Shown: positions 12,722-22,217, counted from the first letter of the stretch. The stretch: 54,267 nucleotides of DNA from an uncultured Clostridium sp. (GCA_930987745.1 CAKNKX010000009.1:1-54267), one strand, 5' to 3'. The notes: generated by a model from the letters alone, not told the origin. Translations and numbers: made by a program.

Positions 12722-14057
12722 TTAATCATCAAATCTTCTTTCCAGATTGACAAATTTAGTGTAATTTCCAAGCCATAGAAGTTCTACTGTTCCTGTTGAA
12801 CCACCTCTATGTTTTGCAATAATTACTTCTGCAATATCTTTTTTCTCACTATCTTTGTTATAATAATCATCACGATATAAAAACATTACAATATCGGCAT
12901 CTTGCTCAATCGCTCCAGATTCTCTTAAGTCTGAAAGCATTGGTCTGTGGTCAGGTCTTTGCTCAGCAGCTCTTGATAGCTGTGATAAAGCAATTACAGG
13001 AACATTTAATTCTTTAGCAAGTATTTTTAATGACCTACTTATTTCTGAAATTTCCTGTTCACGGCTACCATTTCTTTTATTTGTTCCTTGAACTAATTGC
13101 AAATAGTCGATAACTACCATACCAATGTTTTTTTCAAGTTTTAATTTTCTACATTTTGCTCTTATTTCATTTATATTAATACCTGGTGTATCATCAATAT
13201 ATATTTCAGCTTCTGAAAGTGGCCCTATTGCTTCTGCAAGTTTTGCCCAATCATTTTCTTCTAATTTACCAGTTCTTACCTTATTACTATCTACCATTGC
13301 TTCACTACATAAAATTCTGTTTACTAATTGTTCTTTGGACATCTCTAAACTAAATACTGCAACTGGTACATTTGCTCTTACAGCGGCATTTGTAGCAATA
13401 TTTAAAGCAAAAGCTGTTTTACCCATGGCAGGTCTTGCAGCAATTAAAATTAAATCAGAACCATGAAATCCAGCAGTTCTAAAATCTAATTCAGAAAATC
13501 CTGTTGGAACACCTGTTATATGTTGTTTTCTATTATATAGTTCTTCCAATTGATTAAAACTTTCAACTAAAACATCTTTAATTGGACTATAACCTTTTTG
13601 ATTTTTTTCTTGCATAATATCAAAAATCTTTTTCTCTGCACTTCCCATAATGTCATCTACTTCTTCTGTTTGGTCATATCCGAAGCTCTATAATTTCATT
13701 TGCAGTTTTTATTAATCTTCTCAAAGTCGATTTTTCTTCTACAATTTTAATATATTTAATAGCATTTGCCGTTGTTGGAACTTTTTCAGGAAGTTCTGCT
13801 AAATATTCTAATCCTCCTACTTGTTCAAATTTTCCCATAGATTCTAATTCTGCTTTTACAGTAATTATATCTATTGGTTCAGCTCTATTATATAAATTTA
13901 AAATTGCTTGATAAATAAGTTTGTTATCTTCACGATAGAAATCATCATCTTTTAAAACTTCAATTGCAGAGATAACAGAATCTTTATCTGTTAACATACT
14001 TCCAATGATTGCTTGTTCTGCTTCTATATCATGTGGTGGTACTTTGCCTAGCTCCAT
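12722..14057 (-). CDS. dnaB: Replicative DNA helicase, read through a +1 shift at CGG
   Basis: DnaB-family replicative helicase, 444 residues after the shift, a normal length. The N-terminal domain begins MELGKVPPHDIEAEQAI; the RecA-like domain has Walker A ARPAMGKT at about 205-212, a DYLQLVQG segment and SQLSRAAEQR. ATG at 14057 has AGGAGGA just upstream; an upstream in-frame ATG overlaps that site. Codon 126 is CGG (13682-13680): the zero frame gives NEIIELRI and stops, while skipping the C gives NEIIELGYDQTEEVDDIMGS, the expected linker region. The gene follows rplI by 43 bases and is probably cotranscribed with it. Confidence 0.94.
13680..13682 (-). other. +1 recoding site at CGG in dnaB
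   Basis: On the minus strand CTT|CGG|ATA|TGA in the zero frame; CTT (C) GGA TAT GAC after the shift. The zero-frame stop is two codons after CTT-CGG. Confidence 0.8.
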
Positions 14058-14100
14058 TTTTATTCCTCCTATGCCCAATTGGACCTGGCCCTTTTGGACA

Positions 14101-14547
14101 TTACTTACTTATTACATCTATTCTTAATGTTCCAATTACCCCTTCAAAAAGCTTTATTGAAACTTGTCTTTCTCCTAATGTTTTTATTGGTTCTTTTAAG
14201 TCTACTTTCTTTTTGTCTACACTTATCTTATAGTTGTTTTCTAAAAGTTCTGCAATTTCTTTTGCTGAAACTCCTCCAAATATTTTTCCATTTTCTCCTG
14301 CTTTTACTGGTATTTTTAATAATATTTTTGAAAGTTTATCTGCTGTTTTTAAAGCTTCTTCTTTTTCTTGTGATTTTTTGAAAGCTTTTGAATCCTGTCT
14401 AGCTTTTAATTTACTCATGTTTTCCGCATTTGCTTCTACTGCTAAGTTTTTTGGTAAAAGAAAATTTCTTGCATATCCATCTGATGCATTTACTATTTCA
14501 TCTTTTTTTCCTACCCCTTTTATATTTTCTTTTAAAATTACTTTCAT
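14101..14547 (-). CDS. rplI: 50S ribosomal protein L9
   Basis: L9, 148 residues, starting MKVILKENIKGVG with the conserved GYARNFLLPKNLA segment in the N-terminal rRNA-binding domain, a long charged connecting helix and a C-terminal domain. ATG at 14547 follows AGAAAGGCGTGATAAT; an in-frame ATG seven codons earlier lies over the ribosome binding site. It is the first gene of the rplI-dnaB unit. Its promoter region carries a perfect palindrome. Confidence 0.95.
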   Translation of the reverse strand: MKVILKENIKGVGKKDEIVNASDGYARNFLLPKNLAVEANAENMSKLKARQDSKAFKKSQEKEEALKTADKLSKILLKIPVKAGENGKIFGGVSAKEIAELLENNYKISVDKKKVDLKEPIKTLGERQVSIKLFEGVIGTLRIDVISK

Positions 14548-14573
14548 ATTATCACGCCTTTCTTTCATTCCTT

Positions 14574-14602
14574 ATTTTATACTATTTTGACTAATTTTTC
14601 AA
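14574..14602 (-). promoter_or_regulatory. Promoter of rplI-dnaB
   Basis: Minus-strand TTGAAA (14602-14597), 17-base spacer, TAAAAT (14579-14574). Confidence 0.6.
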
Positions 14603-14627
14603 TGTTTTTTGACTAATATATTAGTCA
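14588..14627. promoter_or_regulatory. Palindromic operator candidate upstream of rplI
   Basis: TGACTAATATATTAGTCA at 14610-14627 is a perfect 18-base palindrome. A half-site TGACTAAT lies at 14588-14595, 22 bases (two helical turns) away and inside the rplI promoter spacer. This layout is typical of a dimeric repressor or activator site; the protein is unknown. Confidence 0.55.
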
Positions 14628-14715
14628 GATTTATATAATTACATAAAAATATAAAAATTACAAATGAAAAACTACTTTAAAATTTGAAAAGTTTTTTAGT
14701 AGGTACTTTAAAACC

Positions 14716-14744
14716 TTGAAAACTACACAAAAATGTAGTAAAAT
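14716..14744 (+). promoter_or_regulatory. Promoter of tilS
   Basis: TTGAAA (14716-14721), 17-base spacer, TAAAAT (14739-14744). The spacer contains the small inverted repeat CTACA...TGTAG. Confidence 0.6.
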
Positions 14745-14789
14745 AAATGATATTTAAAAGTAATATAAAAAGATTAAGGAAAATGAAAA

Positions 14790-15779
14790 ATGAAAGAAGA
14801 AGTATTAAAAACAATAAAAAAATATAATTTAATAGAAAGTGGAGACAAACTAGTATTAGGTGTGTCAGGTGGACCTGATTCTATTTCTATGTTAAATGTA
14901 TTAAGAGAAATAGATGAAGATGAAACTATAGATTTAAAATTCCAAATAGTAGTTTCACATATAAATCATAATATAAGAAAAGAAGCAAAAGAAGACGAAG
15001 AATTTGTAAAAAAATATTGTGATGAAAATAATATCAAATTTTTTTCAAAAAGTATAGATGTAGAAAAAATTGCTAATAATAGTAAAATAGGAATTGAAGA
15101 AGCAGGAAGAAAAGTTAGATATGAATTTTTTGATGAAGTTTTAAAAGAAACAAATTCAAATAAGATTGCAATAGCACATAACAAAAATGATAAAGTAGAA
15201 ACAATGATAATGAATGTATTAAGAGGAAGCGGACTCTTAGGGCTAAAGGGAATTGAGCCTAAAAGAGGTAAATATATTAGACCACTTATTGAAATAGAAA
15301 GAGAAAAAATAGAAGAATATTGTGAGGAAAAAAATCTAAATCCAAGAATTGACAAAACAAATTTTGATAATACATATAGCAGAAATAAAGTAAGAAATGT
15401 GGTTATTCCATATATAAAACAAGAATTTAATCCAAATATAATAAAAACATTAGACAGACTTTCAGAATTAGTAAAAGAAGAAGATACATACGTGGAAAAA
15501 CAAGTAGAAAAAGCATATAAAGAGATTTTTATAGAAGAAAATAATGAAGAAATAATATTAAACTTAAAGAAATTTAATAATTATGAAAAAGTCATAAAAT
15601 CAAGGATTGTATTATATACTATAACAAGGCTTTTTGGGAGTAGTAAAGGAATAGAAAAAATACATATAGATGATATTTTAAAACTTTGTAAAAACAATAT
15701 TGGAAATAAATTCTTAACACCAAATAAAAATTTAAAGGTTTTAGTAAAAAATCATAAAATTTATTTTTCAAAACAATAG
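14790..15779 (+). CDS. tilS: tRNA(Ile)-lysidine synthase
   Basis: TilS attaches lysine to C34 of tRNA-Ile(CAU) so that it reads AUA, a frequent codon in this AT-rich genome. The PP-loop motif SGGPDS is at residues 26-31, followed by HINHNIR, IAHNKNDKVETM and the RPLIEIEREKIEEYC segment of the N-type ATPase domain. At 329 residues it is shorter than many homologues (about 450), because the C-terminal substrate-binding domain is reduced. It precedes ftsH, as in many Firmicutes, but the hpt gene often found between them is missing. Confidence 0.9.
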   Translation: MKEEVLKTIKKYNLIESGDKLVLGVSGGPDSISMLNVLREIDEDETIDLKFQIVVSHINHNIRKEAKEDEEFVKKYCDENNIKFFSKSIDVEKIANNSKIGIEEAGRKVRYEFFDEVLKETNSNKIAIAHNKNDKVETMIMNVLRGSGLLGLKGIEPKRGKYIRPLIEIEREKIEEYCEEKNLNPRIDKTNFDNTYSRNKVRNVVIPYIKQEFNPNIIKTLDRLSELVKEEDTYVEKQVEKAYKEIFIEENNEEIILNLKKFNNYEKVIKSRIVLYTITRLFGSSKGIEKIHIDDILKLCKNNIGNKFLTPNKNLKVLVKNHKIYFSKQ

Positions 15780-15855
15780 GACGGTAGGGTCTGAGTATCC
15801 GTAACAAAAGCACTTATATGAACGTTTTTGTCACAAAAAAGTCATAAAAAAAACA

Positions 15856-15884
15856 TTTACAAACCAAAATTATTATGGTATAAA
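15856..15884 (+). promoter_or_regulatory. Promoter of ftsH
   Basis: TTTACA (15856-15861), 17-base spacer, TATAAA (15879-15884). A TCCGTAA motif lies upstream at 15798-15804. Confidence 0.55.
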
Positions 15885-15940
15885 TTCAAAGTGAAATAAA
15901 CAGGGGTAATAAAACAACTTAGAATCAAGGAGGAATTAAT

Positions 15941-17749
15941 TTGAAAAACGGAATAAAAACATTAGCCATGTGGTTAATAATAGGTGTAATATTTATAGTT
16001 GTGTTATCTTCAATAATTGAAAACAGTGATTCGAAATTAAAATATTCAGAATTAATTTCAAATATTAATAGTGGAAATGTTGAAGATATCGAAATCCAAT
16101 CAGATGGAACTTCAGCAATTGTAACTCTAAAAGATGAACAATTAAAAAGAGAAGTAAATATTCCAGATATGGAAAGCTTTATGTCGTTTGCAGAACCATT
16201 TTTAAATGATGGAGCATTTACATTAGAAGAAAAATCAGAATCAATATTTATGGTATTACTTACATTGTTAACACCATTTGGATTATTAATTATTTTCTTT
16301 ATATTCTGGTTCTTTATGATGGGTGGCGTTGGAAATGGAAACGCAGGAAACAAAACAATGTCATTTGGTAAAAGTAAAGCTAGAATGATGACACCAGCAG
16401 AAAAGAATAAAATCACATTTGATGATGTAGCAGGTGTTGATGAAGAAAAAGAAGAATTAGAAGAAGTAGTAGAATTTTTAAAAAATCCAAAGAAATTTAC
16501 AGATATGGGAGCTAGAATCCCTAAAGGTGTTCTACTTGTAGGTCAACCAGGAACTGGTAAAACTCTTTTAGCAAAAGCAGTTGCAGGTGAAGCAGGAGTA
16601 CCATTCTTTATAATAAGTGGTTCAGACTTTGTTGAAATGTTTGTTGGTGTCGGAGCATCAAGAGTAAGAGACCTATTTGACCAAGCTAAGAAAAATGCAC
16701 CATGTATCATATTTATAGACGAAATTGACGCAGTTGGACGTCAAAGGGGTGCAGGTCTTGGTGGTGGACATGATGAAAGAGAACAAACATTAAACCAATT
16801 ATTAGTTGAAATGGATGGATTTGCTGCAAATGAAGGTGTAATAGTATTAGCTGCAACAAATAGACCAGATGTATTAGATAAAGCTCTATTAAGAGCTGGA
16901 AGATTTGATAGACAAATAGTAGTAGGAATGCCAGATGTAAAAGCAAGAGAGCAAATATTAGAAGTACATTCAAGAAAGAAAAAACTAGCAGATGATGTTG
17001 ATTTAAAAGTAATTGCAAAAAATACATCAGGATTTGCTGGAGCAGATTTAGAGAATGTATTAAATGAAGCAGCATTATTAGCAGCAAGAAGAAACTTAAA
17101 TGAAATAGGAATGCAAGAAATAGAAGATGCCATGGTAAAAGTAACTATGGGACCTGAAAAGAAAACAAAAGTAAGAAGTGATAAAGAAAATAGACTTGTT
17201 GCATATCATGAAGCAGGTCATGCAGTTGTAAGCCATTATCTAGAAACACAAGATCCAGTACATCAAATATCAATAGTACCAAGAGGTATGGCTGGTGGAT
17301 ATACAATGTATAGACCAACAGAAGATAAATCATTTATGTCAAAAACAGAAATGGAAGAAAATATTGTTTCACTTCTTGGAGGAAGAGTTGCAGAAAGCTT
17401 AATTCTAAACGATATATCAACAGGAGCAAGTAATGATATTGAAAGAGCAACAAAAATAGCAAGAAGTATGGTAACTCAATATGGAATGAGTGAAAGAATA
17501 GGAACATTAACATTAGGTCAAGGTCAAGAAGAAGTATTTTTAGGAAGAGACTTTGGTCATACAAAAGAATACTCTGAAGAAACAGCAGCAGTAATAGACG
17601 AAGAAACAAAGAGAATAGTAGACACAGGATATAATAGAGCAAAACAAATACTTAGCGAGCATTTAGACAAATTACATCAAGTAGCAGGAGTTTTACTAGA
17701 AAAAGAAAAAATCGAAGCAGATGAATTTAAAGCAATATTTGAAGAATAA
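15941..17749 (+). CDS. ftsH: ATP-dependent zinc metalloprotease FtsH
   Basis: Membrane-anchored AAA+ protease that degrades membrane and regulatory proteins, 602 residues. TTG 15941 is the start, with AAGGAGGAATTAAT directly ahead. One transmembrane helix at about 8-24, an extracytoplasmic loop, a second helix at about 105-125, Walker A GQPGTGKT at 201-208, Walker [10 protein letters not shown], the second region of homology with [18 protein letters not shown], and the zinc site HEAGH at 423-427. All family features are intact. It has its own promoter and a strong terminator. Confidence 0.97.
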   Translation: MKNGIKTLAMWLIIGVIFIVVLSSIIENSDSKLKYSELISNINSGNVEDIEIQSDGTSAIVTLKDEQLKREVNIPDMESFMSFAEPFLNDGAFTLEEKSESIFMVLLTLLTPFGLLIIFFIFWFFMMGGVGNGNAGNKTMSFGKSKARMMTPAEKNKITFDDVAGVDEEKEELEEVVEFLKNPKKFTDMGARIPKGVLLVGQPGTGKTLLAKAVAGEAGVPFFIISGSDFVEMFVGVGASRVRDLFDQAKKNAPCIIFIDEIDAVGRQRGAGLGGGHDEREQTLNQLLVEMDGFAANEGVIVLAATNRPDVLDKALLRAGRFDRQIVVGMPDVKAREQILEVHSRKKKLADDVDLKVIAKNTSGFAGADLENVLNEAALLAARRNLNEIGMQEIEDAMVKVTMGPEKKTKVRSDKENRLVAYHEAGHAVVSHYLETQDPVHQISIVPRGMAGGYTMYRPTEDKSFMSKTEMEENIVSLLGGRVAESLILNDISTGASNDIERATKIARSMVTQYGMSERIGTLTLGQGQEEVFLGRDFGHTKEYSEETAAVIDEETKRIVDTGYNRAKQILSEHLDKLHQVAGVLLEKEKIEADEFKAIFEE

Positions 17750-17751
17750 TT

Positions 17752-17785
17752 GGGAATTTGGGGCCAGACCCCATTTTCCCTTTTT
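17752..17785 (+). terminator. Terminator of ftsH
   Basis: GGGAATTTGGGG (17752-17763) pairs with CCCCATTTTCCC (17769-17780) around the loop CCAGA, followed by TTTTT. Confidence 0.85.
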
Positions 17786-17880
17786 GAGAATTTTGGGGAC
17801 GGAGCAATTTTGTCTCACATAGCAGAAATGACAAAAGAACTTTGCTTGTGAGACAAAATTGCTCCGTCCCCAAAATTCTC
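17786..17880. repeat. REP-like palindrome, copy 2 (perfect 34-base arms)
   Basis: The arms 17786-17819 and 17847-17880 are perfect inverted copies of 34 bases separated by a 27-base loop. The core GGGGACGGAGCAATTTTG is shared with 10505-10550. No transposase is present inside, so it is a non-autonomous element. It sits directly behind the ftsH terminator. Confidence 0.88.
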
Positions 17881-17889
17881 AAAATTCTA

Positions 17890-17918
17890 TTGCTATTTTC
17901 TTTGTTTTGATATACAAT
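17890..17918 (+). promoter_or_regulatory. Promoter of the J-domain gene
   Basis: TTGCTA (17890-17895), 17-base spacer, TACAAT (17913-17918). Confidence 0.5.
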
Positions 17919-17950
17919 AAAAACACAAAATAAAAAAAGAGGAAAGAATT

Positions 17951-18508
17951 ATGAAAAATTATTATGATATATTAGAGGTGAATCCAAAAGCTTCAAAAGA
18001 AGTGATTGAAAAAGCATATAAGGTATTAATAAAAAAATATCATCCAGACTTGTATACTGGAGCAGAAAAAGTATATGCAGAAAATCAAACTAAAGATATT
18101 AATGAGGCATATAGGATATTATCTGATGATTTTTTAAGAGCCCAATATGAAGAAGAATTGAAAAAAGAAATAGAAAGACAAAATAATGAAAGATATAATA
18201 ACCAAAATCAAGATGGACAAGAACAAACTAATTATTGGGACAAAAGAAATCAAAAAAGAAATGAAAGGAAAAACCAGAAAAAAGAAGCGAAAAGCAATAA
18301 AAATGATGTAGGAACTTTAATGGGAATCATCGGAGTAGTAAAAGAAATATTTAAAGCAAAACCAAAAGGTGTAGATAGAAGAAAAATAGATAAAAAAGAT
18401 ATAATTGCTTTAATTTCAGCAATTGTAATTACATTGATTGTCTTAGTAATAATGTGGTTTATACCAGCAACACAGAGTTTTGTAAAAGGAATATTATTCA
18501 TGGATTAA
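17951..18508 (+). CDS. J-domain protein with C-terminal membrane anchor
   Basis: 185 residues. The first 65 form a DnaJ-like domain with the HPD motif (KKYHPDLY at about 29-36) and INEAYRILSDD, which would stimulate the ATPase of an Hsp70. The middle is a Gln/Asn/Lys-rich linker (RNQKRNERKNQKK). Near the end a single hydrophobic helix (IIALISAIVITLIVLVIMWF, about 152-171) should anchor it in the membrane with the J-domain in the cytoplasm. It lacks the zinc and substrate domains of true DnaJ. The nrdG start follows 14 bases after the stop. Confidence 0.8.
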   Translation: MKNYYDILEVNPKASKEVIEKAYKVLIKKYHPDLYTGAEKVYAENQTKDINEAYRILSDDFLRAQYEEELKKEIERQNNERYNNQNQDGQEQTNYWDKRNQKRNERKNQKKEAKSNKNDVGTLMGIIGVVKEIFKAKPKGVDRRKIDKKDIIALISAIVITLIVLVIMWFIPATQSFVKGILFMD

Positions 18509-18522
18509 AGAAGGGAAATATT

Positions 18523-19045
18523 ATGAACTATGCAGATATAAAAAAAGCAGATGTAGCAAATGGACTAGGAGTAAGAGTTTCTTTATTTGTAAGTGGATGT
18601 ACACATCATTGTAAAAATTGTTTTAATAGAGAAGCTTGGGACTTTAATTATGGAAAAGAATTTACTGAAAAAGAAGAAGAAAGAATATTAAATGAGCTTG
18701 ACCACTCATATGTTGCAGGACTTAGCTTACTTGGTGGAGAGCCTTTGGAACTAGTAAATCAAAAAGGACTTTTGCCATTATTAAGAAAAGTAAAAGAAAA
18801 ATTCCCAGAAAAAAATATTTGGTGTTATTCTGGATATACTTTTGAAAAAGACATATTAGACAAAATGTGTAAAAGTTGGGAAGAAACACCAGAGTTGTTA
18901 TCATATATTGATGTATTGGTAGATGGAAAATTTGAAGAAGATAAAAAAGATATAAAGCTAAGATTTAGAGGTTCTAGTAATCAAAGGATAATAGATGTAC
19001 AAAAATCTTTAAAAGAACGGAAAAACCGTATTATTTGACTTATAG
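18523..19045 (+). CDS. nrdG: Anaerobic ribonucleotide reductase activating protein, C-terminus via +1 shift at CGG
   Basis: NrdG is a radical-SAM enzyme that installs the glycyl radical on NrdD under anaerobic conditions. The cluster-binding cysteines are 26, 30 and 33 (CTHHCKNC). ATG 18523 follows AAAGAAGGG. The body is complete through FRGSSNQRIIDVQKSLKE. The zero frame then reads CGG (19018-19020) and ends ERKNRII at 19035. Skipping the C gives EGKTVLFDL and stops at TAG 19043-19045, which fits the hydrophobic ending of family members better; the protein is then 173 residues. Because both frames end within ten codons this site is easily overlooked. nrdD is not in the window. Confidence 0.88.
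19018..19020 (+). other. +1 recoding site at CGG in nrdG
   Basis: GAA|CGG|AAA|AAC in the zero frame; GAA (C) GGA AAA ACC GTA TTA TTT after the shift. This is the least certain of the five sites, because only the last eight residues differ. Confidence 0.65.
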
Positions 19046-19048
19046 GTA

Positions 19049-19078
19049 TTGACAATTAATCACTTTATAAGGTATAAT
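19049..19078 (+). promoter_or_regulatory. Promoter of rpsU
   Basis: TTGACA (19049-19054), 18-base spacer, TATAAT (19073-19078). The leader contains a small hairpin, CATACA...TGTATG, just ahead of the ribosome binding site GGAAGGAGGG. Confidence 0.75.
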
Positions 19079-19147
19079 GGATATCGTTACAAGGGTTATC
19101 CCACACATACAAACAATCGTGTATGGACCGGAAGGAGGGAAATTTAA

Positions 19148-19318
19148 ATGTCAGAGATAAAAGTTAATAATGGTAATATAGAAGATGCTTTAAAAAGATT
19201 TAAAAGGCAATGTGCTCGTAATGGAGTATTACAAGAAGTGCGTAAAAGAGAACACTATGAAAAACCTAGTGTAAGAAGAAAGAAAAAATCAGAAGCAGCT
19301 AGAAAAAGAAAATTTTAA
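19148..19318 (+). CDS. rpsU: 30S ribosomal protein S21
   Basis: 56 residues with the family pattern: [15 protein letters not shown] in the N-terminal half, [17 protein letters not shown], and the basic end AARKRKF. S21 sits at the mRNA exit path of the 30S subunit and affects initiation. A strong GGAAGGAGGG lies about ten bases before ATG 19148. The gene has its own promoter and terminator. Confidence 0.95.
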   Translation: MSEIKVNNGNIEDALKRFKRQCARNGVLQEVRKREHYEKPSVRRKKKSEAARKRKF

Positions 19319-19328
19319 GAAAAGTATT

Positions 19329-19370
19329 ATTGGGAGTTTTATAAAAATAAAATTAAAACTTCCAATTTTT
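19329..19370 (+). terminator. Terminator of rpsU
   Basis: ATTGGGAGTTTTA (19329-19341) pairs with TAAAACTTCCAAT (19354-19366) with one G-T pair, followed by T-rich sequence. Confidence 0.75.
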
Positions 19371-19430
19371 TATTTACAAAAGATAATAAAAATATTAAAA
19401 TTGGAAAAGATATAAAAAAGGAGGTTAAAA

Positions 19431-20699
19431 ATGGAATATAATCAAACTGAAGTAAAGCAAGGAATCAAACTTCATACAATAAAAACAGATAAATTTAAAA
19501 CTAATTTAATAGCAGTTTTTCTTACAACAAGTTTAACAAGAGAAAATGTTACAAAAAACTCTCTTATACCTGCTATTTTAAGAAGAGGTAGCAAAAAGTT
19601 AAAAACTCAAGAAGAATTAAGTAAAACTTTAGAAGAAATGTATGGAGCAAGTTTTGACTGTGGAATAGACAAAACTGGTGATAATCAAGTAATTAGATTT
19701 TATATTGAAACTGTAAATGATAATTACTTACCAAAAAAAGAAGAAATATTACAAAAATCAATTGAAACATTACTAGAAATAGTATTTAATCCATATGAAG
19801 AAAATGGTGGTTTTAAAAAAGAATATGTATCTCAAGAAAAAACAAATATGAAAAAAAGAATAGATGGAAGAAAAGATAATAAAGCAAGATATAGTTTAGA
19901 TAGATGCATAGAAGAAATGTATAAGGATAAGCCATATGGGTTATATAAATTTGGATATGTAGAAGATTTAGAAAAAATAGATGAAAAAAATCTTTATGAA
20001 TATTATAAAACTCTTATACAAAGTTGTAAAATAGATATATTTGTATCTGGACTTGTTGATGATAATGTTTTAAATTCTGTAGAAAACAATGAAATTATAA
20101 AATTATTAAACGAAAGAAAGGCAGAATTTAATGAATTAAGACTAGAAGCTAAACCAAAAAAAGAAAAAGAAACTGTAGTTATAGAAAACATGGATGTAAC
20201 ACAGGGAAAATTATTAGTTGGTTTAGATGTAGATATTGATAATATTGATCTTAAATATGTGGCTATGATATATAACAGTATTTTAGGTGGTTCTGCAAAT
20301 TCAAAAATGTTCCAAAATGTAAGAGAAAAAGCACATTTGGCATATGTTGCAAATTCTATGTATTTTAAATATAAAGGAAATATAATAGTAAATTGTGGTA
20401 TAGAAATTGCAAATTATGAAAAAGCATTAGACCTAATTAAAAAGCAAATAAAAGATATGGAAGCTGGAAGTTTTACAGACGAAGAAGTAGAAAATGCTAA
20501 AAAAGGGTTAATAGCAGCAATTAAAACAATAGATGATGAACAAGACTCAGGTATAACATACTATTTTGGACAAGAATTGACAAATATAAATGTAAGTATT
20601 GAAGAATATATGAAAAAAATAGAAGATGTAACAAGACAAGAAGTCCAAGATATTGCTAAAAAAATTAATATAAATACTATATATTTCTTAAGAGATTAA
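19431..20699 (+). CDS. M16-family peptidase-like protein, non-catalytic partner
   Basis: 422 residues with the M16 (insulinase/pitrilysin) two-domain layout. The HxxEH zinc motif is absent from the N-terminal half, while the substrate-binding parts are recognisable (YGASFDCGIDKTGDNQ; NVREKAHLAYVANSMYFKY). This is the pattern of the YmfF half of YmfF/YmfH heterodimers, in which one subunit supplies the catalytic residues. AAGGAGG precedes ATG 19431. The catalytic partner follows 18 bases later. Confidence 0.8.
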   Translation: MEYNQTEVKQGIKLHTIKTDKFKTNLIAVFLTTSLTRENVTKNSLIPAILRRGSKKLKTQEELSKTLEEMYGASFDCGIDKTGDNQVIRFYIETVNDNYLPKKEEILQKSIETLLEIVFNPYEENGGFKKEYVSQEKTNMKKRIDGRKDNKARYSLDRCIEEMYKDKPYGLYKFGYVEDLEKIDEKNLYEYYKTLIQSCKIDIFVSGLVDDNVLNSVENNEIIKLLNERKAEFNELRLEAKPKKEKETVVIENMDVTQGKLLVGLDVDIDNIDLKYVAMIYNSILGGSANSKMFQNVREKAHLAYVANSMYFKYKGNIIVNCGIEIANYEKALDLIKKQIKDMEAGSFTDEEVENAKKGLIAAIKTIDDEQDSGITYYFGQELTNINVSIEEYMKKIEDVTRQEVQDIAKKININTIYFLRD

Positions 20700-20717
20700 A
20701 TTGAAAGGAGAAAGTCA

Positions 20718-21998
20718 ATGCAAGTAATCGAAAATTTAAAAGTAAAAGAAAAGATATATAAAGAAAAACTAGAAAATGGATTAGTTGTAATGGTAGTTCC
20801 TAAGAAAAATGTCACAAAAAAATATATGATTTGGGGAACAAATTATGGTTCAAATGACAGTCAGTTTATTGTGCCAGGAGAAAAAGAAATCACAACTGTG
20901 CCAAATGGAGTTGCACACTTTTTAGAGCATAAATTATTTGAACAAGAAAATGGAACAAATAGTTTAGATGTCTTAACAGCGCTAGGTGTTGATGCAAATG
21001 CCTATACTACAAATGACCATACAGCATATCTTTTTCAAAGTACAGATAACTTCTATGAAGCAATGGATGAATTTATGAATTATGTACAACACCCATATTT
21101 TACAGATGAAAATGTCGAAAAAGAAAAAGGGATTATCGGTCAAGAAATAATGATGTATGATGACTATCCAGATTGGAGGGTATATATAAATACACTAAAT
21201 GCGATGTATTATGAAAATCCAATAAAAATAGATATTACAGGAACAATCGAAACAGTAAATAAAATAGATAAAGAGATTTTATATAAATGTTATAATACAT
21301 TTTATAACCCATCAAATATGCTACTTGTAATATGTGGTGACTTTGAACCAGAGAAAATAATAGAAGAAGTTAAAAAAAGACTAATTGATAAAAAACAAGC
21401 AGGAGAAATAAAAAGAATTTATCCAGACGAAAAAGAAGAGATTGTTCAAGAAAAAATAGAGCAAAAACTAAGCTTAAGTGAACCTCTATATATGATTGGA
21501 ATAAAAGATAAACAAAATGATACAGCAAGTAGTGAAGAAAAAGTAAAAAAACATATAGCAATTCAAGCTTTACTAAATTTAATATTTGGAAGAAGCTCTA
21601 AATTATATCAAAGACTATATAATGAAGGTTCAATCTATGGACTTCCAAGTTTAGATTATGAATTTGGAAAAACATATTCACATATTTTAATTACAGGACA
21701 ATCAAATAATCCAGAAAAAGTATTTCAGGAGTTTAAAAAAGAAGTAGAAAATTTTAAAAATAATGGAATAAACAAAGAAGATTTAGAAAGAATAAAAAAG
21801 ATGATGTATGGAGATTATGTAAGAGAATATGATGATGTTGCAGATATTTCAAGAAATATTTTGTCAGACTATTTTAAAGGAATAAATAGTTTTGACTATT
21901 TAGATGAAATTCAAGGCATTAATGAAGATATTTTAATGCAATTTTTAAAAGAAGTATTTCAAGAGGATAAAATGGTGATTTCTATTGTTAGAAATTAG
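20718..21998 (+). CDS. M16-family zinc peptidase, catalytic partner
   Basis: 426 residues of the YmfH type. The inverted zinc motif HFLEH is at 67-71 (His67, Glu70, His71) and the downstream Glu is likely in EKEKGIIGQEI. The C-terminal half has YNEGSIYGLPSLDYE, typical of the R/Y substrate-contact region. It should form a heterodimer with the preceding product and cleave peptides in the cytoplasm. A terminator follows. Confidence 0.87.
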   Translation: MQVIENLKVKEKIYKEKLENGLVVMVVPKKNVTKKYMIWGTNYGSNDSQFIVPGEKEITTVPNGVAHFLEHKLFEQENGTNSLDVLTALGVDANAYTTNDHTAYLFQSTDNFYEAMDEFMNYVQHPYFTDENVEKEKGIIGQEIMMYDDYPDWRVYINTLNAMYYENPIKIDITGTIETVNKIDKEILYKCYNTFYNPSNMLLVICGDFEPEKIIEEVKKRLIDKKQAGEIKRIYPDEKEEIVQEKIEQKLSLSEPLYMIGIKDKQNDTASSEEKVKKHIAIQALLNLIFGRSSKLYQRLYNEGSIYGLPSLDYEFGKTYSHILITGQSNNPEKVFQEFKKEVENFKNNGINKEDLERIKKMMYGDYVREYDDVADISRNILSDYFKGINSFDYLDEIQGINEDILMQFLKEVFQEDKMVISIVRN

Positions 21999-22035
21999 CA
22001 AAAAAGTGGATAATTTTAAGAAAATAAATTTGTAG

Positions 22036-22076
22036 TAAAAACAGTATTTATTAATAAATAAAGATAATACTGTTTT
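22036..22076 (+). terminator. Terminator of the M16 pair
   Basis: AAAAACAGTATT (22036-22047) pairs perfectly with AATACTGTTTTT (22065-22076). Confidence 0.7.
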
Positions 22077-22090
22077 TAAATGTCTTATTT

Positions 22091-22097
22091 TGTCGAA
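22091..22097 (+). promoter_or_regulatory. Spo0A-binding (0A) box candidate
   Basis: TGTCGAA in the context TTTTGTCGAAAAA matches the 0A box core. It lies about 120 bases before a Spo0E-like gene, whose products dephosphorylate Spo0A~P in other Firmicutes. Confidence 0.5.
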
Positions 22098-22217
22098 AAA
22101 TGTAAAATTAAGTCGCACGAAAGTTGACAAAAACCCTTGAAAATACTTGACTTGAGACAATTTATGTGTTAATTTATAAATATACGAAAGAAAAACTAAG
22201 GAAAAGGAGAGATTTGT

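Noticed and set aside
14058..14100. Separate small element between rplI and dnaB
   Set aside because: The 43-base gap has a short repeated GTCCAA...GGGC pattern, but it is too small to support a feature beyond the dnaB ribosome binding site.
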